DNA from: Jiangella ureilytica
GTDB lineage: Bacteria; Actinomycetota; Actinomycetes; Jiangellales; Jiangellaceae
Length of the DNA stretch: 64,000 nucleotides
Assembly (NCBI RefSeq): GCF_004348545.1
Contig: NZ_SMKL01000016.1
Coordinates: forward strand, 1-64,000
Reading direction: 5' to 3'
This document shows, piece after piece, positions 9,413 through 18,637 of the stretch (position 1 is the first letter of the stretch; each line of letters begins with the position of its first letter). The translations under genes and the position numbers were made by a program. The notes beneath the pieces are model-generated. The model had not been told where the DNA came from. It saw only the letters and a program-made list of their open reading frames with translations, and made no database searches.

Positions 9413-10290
9413 CGGGTCGTCCCGAGTACCTCGGTGACGGCGGCGATGCTGTCCGCGCCGTGGCCGGCTGCGGCCGCCTTGCGGACCAGGTCGTGCAGCG
9501 GCCGCAGCCAGTCGCCGTCGACCCCGGCGTCGCGGGCGAACTCGACGTCCCAGTCTGCGCCGGCGAGGAACAGGTCGACCGACGAGGCGCCCGCGCCGTA
9601 GTCGCGGGCGTCGATCTCGGCGGCGAACGCCGGCAGGATCTCGCCGATCATCCGCAGCCAGCGGACGGAGTAGGGGACCAGGTCGCTCGCGGCGATCCCG
9701 CGGTTGCGGGCCGCCGCGGCGCCGGCGAAGAACCCGACCAGGGTGGGCAGCAGGGTGGCGCCGACGGCGCACTCGTAGAACTTGGCGAGGTCGGGTTCGT
9801 CGCCCAGCAGGACGGTGTCGCCGCCGAGCGCCCGCAGGGTCGCCTCGTGCTCGGTGAAGACGTCCTCGGCGCCCGCGTAGTACAGCAGCGTGCCGGGCTT
9901 GCCGACGGCGTCCGGCACGTCCTTGACCGCGCCGTCGAGGAACCGGATGCCGTGCGCGGCGGCCCAGGCGGCGCACTCGCGCGCACCCGCGGGCGTGCCG
10001 CTGTTCAGGGTGACCAACGCCCGGCCCGCGAGTGCCGCCGTCGCCGGCTCCAGGACTCTCCGGGTCTCGTCGTAGCCGGTCAGGCAGGCGACCACGAGCG
10101 GACTCGCGCTGACGCCGTCGTCGATGGTGCCGGCCTGGCGAGCCCCTTCGGTGACGAGCGGGGCGGCCTTCGACGGGGTGCGGTTCCAGACGGTGGTCGG
10201 GTGCCCGGCGGCCAGGAAGGCGCGGGCCAGGGCGCTGCCCATCGAGCCGAGGCCGACGACGGTGACAGGCGCGGGTTCGTGGTGGGTCAT
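9340..10290 (-). CDS. NAD(P)-dependent oxidoreductase, imine reductase-like (NAD_binding_2)
   Basis: 316 residues from ATG 10290. A Rossmann domain (VTVVGLGSMGSALARAFLAAGH, WNRTPSKA) is followed by the all-helical C-terminal domain with KFYECAVGATLLPTLVGFFAGAAAA. This matches the 6-phosphogluconate dehydrogenase-like / imine reductase group that reduces cyclic imines with NADPH. The adjacent gnd is only a distant relative. The gene diverges from an HxlR regulator across 91 bp containing repeats, so drug- or aldehyde-responsive expression is likely. Its end overlaps the gnd end by 73 bp. The exact substrate is unknown. Confidence 0.82.
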   Translation of the reverse strand: MTHHEPAPVTVVGLGSMGSALARAFLAAGHPTTVWNRTPSKAAPLVTEGARQAGTIDDGVSASPLVVACLTGYDETRRVLEPATAALAGRALVTLNSGTPAGARECAAWAAAHGIRFLDGAVKDVPDAVGKPGTLLYYAGAEDVFTEHEATLRALGGDTVLLGDEPDLAKFYECAVGATLLPTLVGFFAGAAAARNRGIAASDLVPYSVRWLRMIGEILPAFAAEIDARDYGAGASSVDLFLAGADWDVEFARDAGVDGDWLRPLHDLVRKAAAAGHGADSIAAVTEVLGTTRQLRSSDRSRDHSVWNEPSRSTRR

Positions 10291-10327
10291 GCCCACGATG
10301 CTGCATTCGCCACTGACGCGCGCACAA

Positions 10328-10362
10328 GTACCTACAATGCTGTCCGGTACCCACATTCCTGT
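10328..10362. promoter_or_regulatory. Candidate HxlR operator
   Basis: Two related 16-bp direct repeats, GTACCTACAATGCTGT (10328-10343) and GTACCCACATTCCTGT (10347-10362), match at 13 of 16 positions. GTACC (10328) and GGTAC (10346-10350) also form an inverted repeat. The site lies between the divergent imine-reductase-like and HxlR genes. Confidence 0.5.
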
Positions 10363-10381
10363 ATGTGAGGAGTTCAGCGCC

Positions 10382-10723
10382 ATGGCCGGTCGCACCTTCA
10401 CCTGCGGGCTCGACGCCGCGATCGCCGTCATGGGCGGCAAGTGGAAGGGCCTGATCCTGTTCGCGCTCCAGGACGGCCCGTTGCGCTTCGGTGAGCTGCG
10501 AAGGACGGTGGGCGGCATCAGCGAGCGGATGCTCATCCTGCAACTGCGCGAGATGCAGACCGCCGGGCTGCTGCATCGCGAGGTGTACCAGCAGGTCCCG
10601 CCCAAGGTCGAGTACTCGCTCACCGAGTTCGGCCGGTCGCTCAACACGGCTCTGGCGCCGCTGGGGACGTGGGGGGAGGACCACATGGACCGCATCGAGG
10701 CGATCGCGTGGGAGAACTCCTGA
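10382..10723 (+). CDS. HxlR-family winged-helix regulator
   Basis: 113 residues covering the whole HxlR domain: CGLDAAIAVMGGKWKGLILFAL with the typical GGKW start, LRFGELRRTVGGISERMLILQLREMQTAGLLHREVY, then the wing VPPKVEYSLTEFGRSL. These dimeric regulators often sense electrophiles or aldehydes and control a neighbouring oxidoreductase. Here the divergent imine-reductase-like gene is the likely target. ATG 10382 has GAGGAG about 10 nt upstream. The amidase gene follows 69 bp downstream on the same strand. Confidence 0.9.
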   Translation: MAGRTFTCGLDAAIAVMGGKWKGLILFALQDGPLRFGELRRTVGGISERMLILQLREMQTAGLLHREVYQQVPPKVEYSLTEFGRSLNTALAPLGTWGEDHMDRIEAIAWENS

Positions 10724-10792
10724 GGACCGATGAGTCCGGCGCCGGCCGGTCGTTGTACCGGTGACGACGACGTGGAGGGAAGGACCTCGGAC

Positions 10793-12157
10793 ATGGCCGA
10801 CACCGATCTCACCCGGCTCACCCTGACCCGGCTGACCCAGCTGCTGGCGGCGGGGGAGGCGAGCCCGGCTGAGGTGCTCGAAGCGCACCTGACCCGCATC
10901 GACACGCTGAATCCGGGTCTGACGGCGGTGGTGTCGCTCGACGCCGGCGCCGCTCGCGCGCGGGCTGCGGCGCCGGCCTGGCCGGGGCCGCTGCACGGCG
11001 TGCCGCTGACGCTGAAGGACGCCATCGACGTCGCCGGGCTGCGCACCACCATCGGCACCGTCGAGCTCGACCACGTCGCCCGCACCGACAGCGCCGTCGC
11101 GGCCCGGCTCCGCGCGGGCGGCGCGAACCTCGTCGGGCACACCAACGTGGCCGCCTGGCTGGCCGACCACCAGAGCGCCAACCCGGTGTTCGGCCGCACG
11201 GCCAACCCGTGGGACCAGGAGCTGACGGCGGGCGGGTCCAGTGGCGGTGCCGCGGCGGCCGTCGCCGCTGGGCTGACGCCGGGGGAGATCGGCTCGGACC
11301 TGGTCGGGTCGTTGCGCCAGCCGGCGGCGTTCTGTGGGGTGTACGCGCTGAAACCGACGGAGCACCGGGTGCCGCTGACCGGCTTCTTCTCCGTGCCGGG
11401 CGGAGGGCCGCGGCCGGTGCGGATCATGGGGTGTCTCGGGCCCATCGCCCGCGGCCTCGACGACCTGGAGCTACTGTTGTCGCTGGTCGCAGGCCCGGAC
11501 GGCGATGATGGTGATGTCGCGCCGGTACCGTGGTCGCCCCGGCCCGCCGTGGCGCCGTCGTCGCTGCGCCTGGCCGTCGCGCCGACGATCCCGGGGGCGC
11601 CGGTGGCCTCCGTGCTGAGCGACCGGGTGCGGCAGGTCGCCGACGCCGTCGCCGATGCGGGGGGCCAGGTCGAGGAGGCGCTGCCGGAGGTCGCGTGGGA
11701 TGAGCAACTGGCCCTCTTCGGCGAGCTGGTGCTGACGCTGACCTCGGTGTTCGCGCCCGGCGACGGCCCGGCGCCGACGCTTGCCTGGTACCTCGACGCG
11801 CTGTCCCGCCGCGACCGGCTGATCGCCGCCTGGGAGCGGTTCTTCGCCCGCTACGACGCACTGCTCATGCCGCCGGCGGCGACATTGGCGTATCCGCACT
11901 GCGCGCCGGGGACACCGCTGTCCGTCGACGGCGTCGAGGTGCCGTACCACGAGCAGGGGTTCGTCTTCGCGCCGACGAGCCTCACCGGCCTTCCAGGACT
12001 GGTGCTGCCGGCCGGATCGGCCGCCGACGGGCTGCCGGTCGGGGTCCAGCTGGTCGGGCCGCGATGGTCCGAGTCGACGCTGCTGGCGATCGGCCGCGGA
12101 CTCGAAGCGGCCGGCGTCCTGCCCGGATTCCGGTGGCCTCCGGTTGGCGTGGAGTGA
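10793..12157 (+). CDS. Amidase, amidase-signature family
   Basis: 454 residues. The signature fold is clear: LHGVPLTLKDAIDVAG supplies the catalytic lysine, TAGGSSGGAAAAVAAG the cis-serine, and GSDLVGSLRQPAAFCGVYALKPT the nucleophile serine. In this last motif the usual GGS is VGS, a glycine-to-valine change next to the nucleophile that could alter activity. GLPGLVLPAG and GLPVGVQLVGPRWSE close the domain. It should hydrolyse an amide to acid and ammonia in the cytosol; the substrate is unknown. GGAGGG and AAGGA precede the ATG. It follows the HxlR gene by 69 bp and may share its promoter. Confidence 0.88.
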   Translation: MADTDLTRLTLTRLTQLLAAGEASPAEVLEAHLTRIDTLNPGLTAVVSLDAGAARARAAAPAWPGPLHGVPLTLKDAIDVAGLRTTIGTVELDHVARTDSAVAARLRAGGANLVGHTNVAAWLADHQSANPVFGRTANPWDQELTAGGSSGGAAAAVAAGLTPGEIGSDLVGSLRQPAAFCGVYALKPTEHRVPLTGFFSVPGGGPRPVRIMGCLGPIARGLDDLELLLSLVAGPDGDDGDVAPVPWSPRPAVAPSSLRLAVAPTIPGAPVASVLSDRVRQVADAVADAGGQVEEALPEVAWDEQLALFGELVLTLTSVFAPGDGPAPTLAWYLDALSRRDRLIAAWERFFARYDALLMPPAATLAYPHCAPGTPLSVDGVEVPYHEQGFVFAPTSLTGLPGLVLPAGSAADGLPVGVQLVGPRWSESTLLAIGRGLEAAGVLPGFRWPPVGVE

Positions 12158-12338
12158 ACCGGTAGTCTCCCGCAATGCAGTGGCTCCGCTGGGCACGATC
12201 CGCGTCGGATCGCCCCGCGGGCGCAGCTGATCGTGTGCCTCGGCGGCTGGCGATGCCGTAGTCGTCCTGGCATCGCGCCATGACGGCGACCGAGGAGGGG
12301 AGGGCGGCGAGCCGCCGTTCCGGGTGGCGATCTCACCT

Positions 12339-12366
12339 AGTTGACATAATGTGCATTATCGGCGTT
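12339..12366 (-). other. dif: Putative dif site (XerC/XerD chromosome dimer resolution)
   Basis: Read on the plus strand the site is AGTTGACATAA (XerD-type arm), TGTGCA (6-bp centre), TTATCGGCGTT (XerC-type arm), the exact 11-6-11 geometry of dif. Its reverse complement keeps the conserved core ATAATG, then 4 bp later ATTATGT, of E. coli dif, and about 19 of 28 positions agree with the E. coli site as I remember it. The site is in a gene-free stretch of 388 bp. The TTGACA at 12341 therefore need not be a promoter. Confidence 0.82.
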
Positions 12367-12489
12367 ACGGGGATGTGCGATGTCAGCGTCACCGGTCGAA
12401 CCCGATCGTCCCGCCACTGCGTGGCACCCTGCACGACACCTGCGTCCATCTCGTCAGCCTAGGCACGTCCGCACCGGTTTCAGACGACA

Positions 12490-12529
12490 CGTGGGCACCT
12501 CCGCGCGCCAAGGCAAGGAGGTGCCCACG
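12490..12529 (-). terminator. Strong hairpin terminator after the VOC gene
   Basis: A perfect 13-bp stem: CGTGGGCACCTCC (12490-12502) with GGAGGTGCCCACG (12517-12529), loop 14 nt. It lies 17 bp beyond the minus-strand VOC stop and so can end that transcript; it may also shield the dif region. The remaining intergenic DNA (12158-12338, 12367-12489) shows no convincing gene. Confidence 0.7.
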
Positions 12530-12545
12530 AACCGGCTAGTCGATA

Positions 12546-12932
12546 TCAGGCGTTGGTGACGACCTTCCAGAGGTGGCCGTCGGGGTCGCTGAAGGTGCCG
12601 CCGTAGCCGCCCCACTGAGCGCCCTCGGCAGGCTTGATGACGGTGGCACCCGCGGCGACCGCCGCCTGGATGACGGTGTCGACCTCCTCGCGGCTGCCGG
12701 CGATGAAGTGCAGCGAGAAGCCGCGGAAGCCGGAGCCGTCGGCGGGAACGCCGATGTCGTCGGCCACCGCGCCCCATTCGTACAGGGCGAGGTCCGGCCC
12801 GTCGCCCAGCGAGCAGCGGACGAAGCCCGGGTAGTCCTGGGTGGGTTCGGCACCGAGGCCGTCGACGTAGAACTCCTTGGCGCGCTCGATGTCCTTGACC
12901 CCGAGCATGACGACGCTCACCTGCAGCGACAT
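12546..12932 (-). CDS. VOC-superfamily protein (glyoxalase/bleomycin-resistance fold)
   Basis: 128 residues with paired beta-alpha-beta-beta-beta modules: VSVVMLGVKDIERAKEFYVDGLG and GFSLHFIAGSREEVDTVIQAAVAAGATVIKPA, ending GGTFSDPDGHLWKVV. The VOC fold covers glyoxalases, dioxygenases and drug-binding resistance proteins; the sequence does not say which. AAGGAG lies 7 nt before the ATG. It is a single-gene unit ended by the strong hairpin at 12490-12529. Confidence 0.82.
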   Translation of the reverse strand: MSLQVSVVMLGVKDIERAKEFYVDGLGAEPTQDYPGFVRCSLGDGPDLALYEWGAVADDIGVPADGSGFRGFSLHFIAGSREEVDTVIQAAVAAGATVIKPAEGAQWGGYGGTFSDPDGHLWKVVTNA

Positions 12933-13021
12933 GATGATCTCCTTGCATTGACGATGACTGTGATCATCACGCTACGGCCGCCACCACGCGCGCTGCTTCT
13001 CGATTCCTGACCGAATCGGCG

Positions 13022-15388
<2,367 letters not shown>

Positions 15389-15403
15389 CGTGTCTCCGTC
15401 TTC

Positions 15404-15814
15404 TCAGGTCAGGTGGTTGATGCGGATCAGGTTGCCGGAGGGGTCGCGGACGGCGGCGTCGCGGACGCCGTACGGCTGGTCGGTCGGCTCCTGAATGATG
15501 TCGGCGCCGCTGGCCTCGAGCCGCTCGAACAGGCCGTCGAGGTCGTGCGTGGCCAGGGTGACCGCGCCGAAGCTGCCCTTCGCGATGAGCTCGAGGATGG
15601 TGCGGCGCTCGTCGTCGGTGATGCCGGGATCGACGGCCGGCGGGTGCAGGACGAGCGTCGTGCCGCGCTGGTCCGGCGAGCCGACGGTGATCCAGCGCAT
15701 CCCCTCGTAGTCGACATCGTTGACGACCTCGAAGCCCAGCGCGTCGCGGTAGAAGGCGATGGCGGCCTCGGCATCGGTGTGCGGGAGGAACGCGTGGTAG
15801 ATGCGGATGTCCAT
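15404..15814 (-). CDS. VOC-superfamily protein, drug-resistance operon member
   Basis: 136 residues: MDIRIYHAFLPHTDAEAAIAFYRDALGFEV, then FGAVTLATHDLDGLFERLEASGADIIQEP and YGVRDAAVRDPSGNLIRINHL, the full two-module VOC fold. It starts 5 bp after the AraC stop and ends 15 bp before the UvrA-like gene, so the three are one unit. In this context binding or modification of a toxic compound is plausible; that is inference from linkage. Confidence 0.82.
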   Translation of the reverse strand: MDIRIYHAFLPHTDAEAAIAFYRDALGFEVVNDVDYEGMRWITVGSPDQRGTTLVLHPPAVDPGITDDERRTILELIAKGSFGAVTLATHDLDGLFERLEASGADIIQEPTDQPYGVRDAAVRDPSGNLIRINHLT

Positions 15815-15819
15815 GGCCG

Positions 15820-16278
15820 TCAGGCTAGTTGCGCCTCCGCGGGCGCGTCACGATTCGGCTCACGGTGTCGCAGCGGCCTGGTGACCTGCTTGGCCAGGCA
15901 CGGCGGCATGCCGGCGGTCTCGCCGGCCATCTGCTCGCGGTAGGTGCTCGGCGGCACCCCGACCAGCTCGGTGAAGCGGGTGCTGAACGTGCCCAGCGAC
16001 GAGCAGCCGACCTCGAAGCAGACCTCGGTGACGCTGAGGTCGCCTCGGCGCAGCAGCGCCATGGCCCGCTCGATACGCCGCGTCATCAGATACGAGTACG
16101 GCGACTCGCCGAAGACCCGCTTGAACTCGCGGCTCAGGTGGCCCGACGACATGTGCACGCCCCGGGCGAGCGCCTCGACGTCGAGCGGCCGCGCGTACTC
16201 GCGGTCCATGCGGTCGCGGACGCGGCGCAGGCGGGCGAGGTCGCTGAGTCGCTGGTCCTCCGTCGGCCGGCTGGTCAT
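15820..16278 (-). CDS. AraC-family regulator of the VOC/UvrA-like operon
   Basis: 152 residues from ATG 16278, chosen because related proteins begin just before PTEDQRLSDLARLRRVRDRMDREYA; a longer frame to 16323 has a weak GGAG. Nearly the whole protein is the double helix-turn-helix: LDVEALARGVHMSSGHLSREFKRVFGESPYSYLMTRRIERAMALL and LSVTEVCFEVGCSSLGTFSTRFTELVGVPPSTYRE. It has no sugar-binding or sensor domain, so it probably responds to level or to a small ligand in its short arms. It leads the AraC-VOC-UvrA-like unit and diverges from a TetR gene over a palindrome-rich region. Confidence 0.88.
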   Translation of the reverse strand: MTSRPTEDQRLSDLARLRRVRDRMDREYARPLDVEALARGVHMSSGHLSREFKRVFGESPYSYLMTRRIERAMALLRRGDLSVTEVCFEVGCSSLGTFSTRFTELVGVPPSTYREQMAGETAGMPPCLAKQVTRPLRHREPNRDAPAEAQLA

Positions 16279-16380
16279 GTCCCGAATGGTACGCCGATCG
16301 TGCGGGGCCAGATGCTTCGTCATGGGTCGAGCCTGCTCCGGCGCTGCCGGCCCGGGCTTCTCGAATCCTGACCGGTGCCG

Positions 16381-16417
16381 GTGGCATCGATGACAGCCGC
16401 TCTGTCATCGATGCCAC
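16381..16417. repeat. Perfect 37-bp palindrome with 5-nt centre
   Basis: GTGGCATCGATGACAG (16381-16396), then CCGCT, then CTGTCATCGATGCCAC (16402-16417): 16 of 16 bases pair. It lies between the divergent AraC and TetR genes, so a terminator role for either is unlikely. It could be an operator or a cruciform/attachment site; its role is unknown. Confidence 0.75.
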
Positions 16418-16445
16418 GCGGTAGGGTCGTCCCGGTCTGACAGCT

Positions 16446-16487
16446 TATGTGGGGAGCCATCCGCGTATCCGGAGAGCTCCCTACATA
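16446..16487. promoter_or_regulatory. Inverted repeat just upstream of the TetR gene
   Basis: TATGTGGGGAGC (16446-16457) and GCTCCCTACATA (16476-16487) are inverted copies matching at 11 of 12 positions, with 18 bp between them, about three helical turns centre to centre. The TetR start lies 18 bp downstream, so autoregulation is plausible. Confidence 0.5.
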
Positions 16488-16505
16488 TCGACGGACGGAC
16501 GGGGC

Positions 16506-17012
16506 ATGCGGGCGGACGGGCGGCGCAACCGCGAGGCGCTGGTGACGGCGGCCGCGAAGGCGTTCGCCGAACTCGGGCCCGAGGCGCCGCTCGACGACAT
16601 CGCCAAGCGCGCCGGCGTCGGCAACGCCACCCTCTACCGCCACTTCCCCACCCGCCGCGACCTGCTGGCCGCCGTCTACGCCGACGAGCTGACGGCGCTG
16701 CGCGATTACGCTGAGCTGCTGCGCGAGCAGGAGCCGCCGGCCGATGCGCTGCACGGCTGGCTGCGTGCCCTTGCCGGTCACCTCGCGCACACGAGGGATC
16801 TCGCGCTCGCGGCCGACGGCGACTGGTACGGCGTCGTCCATGCGACGGCAGCCGAGCTGCTGGCCGCGGCCCGCCACGACGGCGCGGCACGGACCGACCT
16901 GGCCGTCGCCGACCTGCTGGCGCTGGTCCGCGGCGTCGCCCTGACGGCGGACTCCCCCGCCCAGCAGGCCCGTCTGCTGGAGCTCGTGCGGCACGCGGTC
17001 GCCGCCGGCTGA
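16506..17012 (+). CDS. TetR-family regulator
   Basis: 168 residues from ATG 16506. The N-terminal domain is MRADGRRNREALVTAAAKAFAELG, PLDDIAKRAGVGNATLYRHFPTRRDLLAAVY; the C-terminal helical region (ADLLALVRGVALTADSPAQQARLLELVRHAV) resembles TetR_C_33-type ligand domains. No strong ribosome site precedes the ATG. The gene diverges from the AraC unit; its target is not obvious because the next gene is a broken methyltransferase. The inverted repeats at 16381-16417 and 16446-16487 may be its operators. Confidence 0.85.
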   Translation: MRADGRRNREALVTAAAKAFAELGPEAPLDDIAKRAGVGNATLYRHFPTRRDLLAAVYADELTALRDYAELLREQEPPADALHGWLRALAGHLAHTRDLALAADGDWYGVVHATAAELLAAARHDGAARTDLAVADLLALVRGVALTADSPAQQARLLELVRHAVAAG

Positions 17013-17139
17013 CGCCTCGGCAGGCCGGCCATTTGGGAACCGGGACGAACCGGACACCGGAACGACGATCAGCCTGGCCGAGGAGACGGCCGGCTTCGCC
17101 ACGCTGCCGCACGCCGGCGCGCGACTATCGTGGGAAGGG

Positions 17140-17813
17140 ATGACGACTGAGGAGCCCGACGCGGACGCCCGGCGCCTGGCCGCGGTGTCGCTGGCGGCCG
17201 ACGATCCCACCGGCTGGTTCGAGCACCTCTACGCCGCGGCCGCCGACGGTGCCGCCGTCGTCCCGTGGGACCGCGGCGCCCCGCATCCGCTGCTGGTCGG
17301 CTGGCTCGGCGACCGCGACCTCACCGGCGTCCGCGCCCTCGTCGTCGGGTTCGGCCCCGGCTTCGACGCGGAGCTCCTGGCGAACCGCGGCGCGCGGACC
17401 ACCGCGTTCGACGTCGCCAACAGCGCCGTCACCGCCGCCCGCGCGCGATTCCCCGGCTCCCCGTCAACTACCGCGCCGCGGACCTGCTGGCCCCGCCGGA
17501 CCAGTGGCGCCAGGCGTTCGACCTGGTCGTCGAGATCATGACGGTGCAGTCGATGCCGCCGGCCTTCCATCCGCCGGCGACGGCGTCCGTGTCGCGCTTC
17601 GTGGCGCCCGGCGGAACCCTGCTGGTCGTCGCGACGGCCGCACCCGGCACCCACCCGAACGGCGAGAACGGGCCGCCCTGGCCGCTCACCCGGGCCGAGA
17701 TCGACGCGTTCGCCCAGGACGGACTCGACACCGTCGCCGTCGAGCACCTGGACGCCGTGCCGCCGTGGCACCGCTGGCGGGCCGAGTTCCACCGAGGAAT
17801 CGAGAGACCATGA
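17140..17813 (+). pseudogene. Class I SAM methyltransferase with a frameshift
   Basis: The first 110 or so codons read MTTEEPDADARRLAAVSLAA, then ALVVGFGPGFDAELLANRGA and TTAFDVANSAVTAARARFPG, a normal SAM-binding start. Near 17461 the homology jumps to another frame (PVNYRAADLLAPPDQWRQAF, DLVVEIMTVQSMPPAF, FVAPGGTLLVVATAAPG), which stops at 17813. Restoring one C to the run of four C at 17460-17463 would rejoin both parts into about 224 residues. It is either a real -1 mutation or a homopolymer sequencing error. The repaired frame overlaps the next ATG by 4 bp, as an intact operon would. Confidence 0.75.
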
Positions 17814-18634
17814 GCGACGATCTCGGCCTGTTCGGACCGGACAGCGTGAGCTGGCGGGTGCATCGCGAGCCGGTGCTGTGGCTGGCCGGGCTCCGGGCGC
17901 TCTACCTGCAGGCACTGCACCCGCGCGCCGTCGCCGGCGTCGTCCAGAACGGCGACATCCGGCGCAACTGCTGGCCCCGGCTCATGCGCACCGCCGAGTA
18001 CGTCGGCACCGTCGTCTACGGCACCACCGAGCAGGCCGAGAAAGCGGGCCGGCGGGTGCGCCGCATCCACGACCGCCTGCGCGCGCACGATCCCGTCACC
18101 GGCGAGGAGTTCCGCGTCGACGACCCCCACCTGCTGCGCTGGGTGCACGTCACCGAGGTGGAGTCGTTCGTGTCGACGGCTCGGCGGGCGCGCATCGGGC
18201 TCACCGACGCCGACGTCGACCGCTACTACGCCGAGCAGACCCGCGCCGCGGCGCTCGTCGGGCTCGATCCCGCCACCGTCCCGGCCGGCGCCGCTGAGGT
18301 CGACGAGTTCTACCGGTCGATCCGCCCCGAGCTGGCGCTCACGGCCGAGGCCCGCGACGTCGCCCGGTTCCTCACCATGCCGCCGATGCCCGGCCGGGTG
18401 GTCGCGCTCGGCCGCCCCGCCTGGCTGGGGGTCGCGACGGCGGGGTTCGCGCTGCTCCCCCGCTGGGCGCGGCGGCTGTACCGGCTGCCCGGCCTGCCGA
18501 CGACGGACGTCGCCGCGTCGCTCACCGTCCTGGGACTGCGCGGCGTGGTCAACGCGCTGCCCGTGCGCGACGGCCCGATCTACCGCGACGCGCTGCGCCG
18601 GGCCGAGCAGGCGCGCGGCCAGGTCGCCGCCTGA
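17810..18634 (+). CDS. DUF2236 / MpaB-type oxygenase
   Basis: 274 residues. Conserved MpaB/latex-clearing-protein features are present: WRVHREPVLWLAGLRALYLQALHPRAVAGV near the N-terminus, DPHLLRWVHVTEVESF (candidate haem-coordinating histidine), and FYRSIRPEL. The family includes rubber oxygenase Lcp and fungal MpaB, haem-b proteins that cleave or oxidise unsaturated chains; most actinobacterial members are uncharacterised. GAGGA precedes the ATG, which overlaps the stop of the repaired methyltransferase frame by 4 bp, so the pair probably acted together. It converges on the cytochrome b gene with a 3-bp gap. Confidence 0.85.
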   Translation: MSDDLGLFGPDSVSWRVHREPVLWLAGLRALYLQALHPRAVAGVVQNGDIRRNCWPRLMRTAEYVGTVVYGTTEQAEKAGRRVRRIHDRLRAHDPVTGEEFRVDDPHLLRWVHVTEVESFVSTARRARIGLTDADVDRYYAEQTRAAALVGLDPATVPAGAAEVDEFYRSIRPELALTAEARDVARFLTMPPMPGRVVALGRPAWLGVATAGFALLPRWARRLYRLPGLPTTDVAASLTVLGLRGVVNALPVRDGPIYRDALRRAEQARGQVAA

Positions 18635-18637
18635 TCC

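Noticed and set aside
7547-11365. A 1272-codon minus-strand frame across gnd, the imine-reductase-like gene and the HxlR region
   Set aside because: It crosses three recognised genes in the wrong frame and has no recognisable domain.
12341-12369. TTGACA as a -35 promoter element
   Set aside because: No good -10 at 16-18 bp, no gene downstream, and the hexamer is the outer part of the dif-like site.
17013-17139. A possible coding remnant before the methyltransferase (ISLAEETAGFATLPHAG-like)
   Set aside because: Only about 30 residues without a start, and no family I can name; too little to support a gene.
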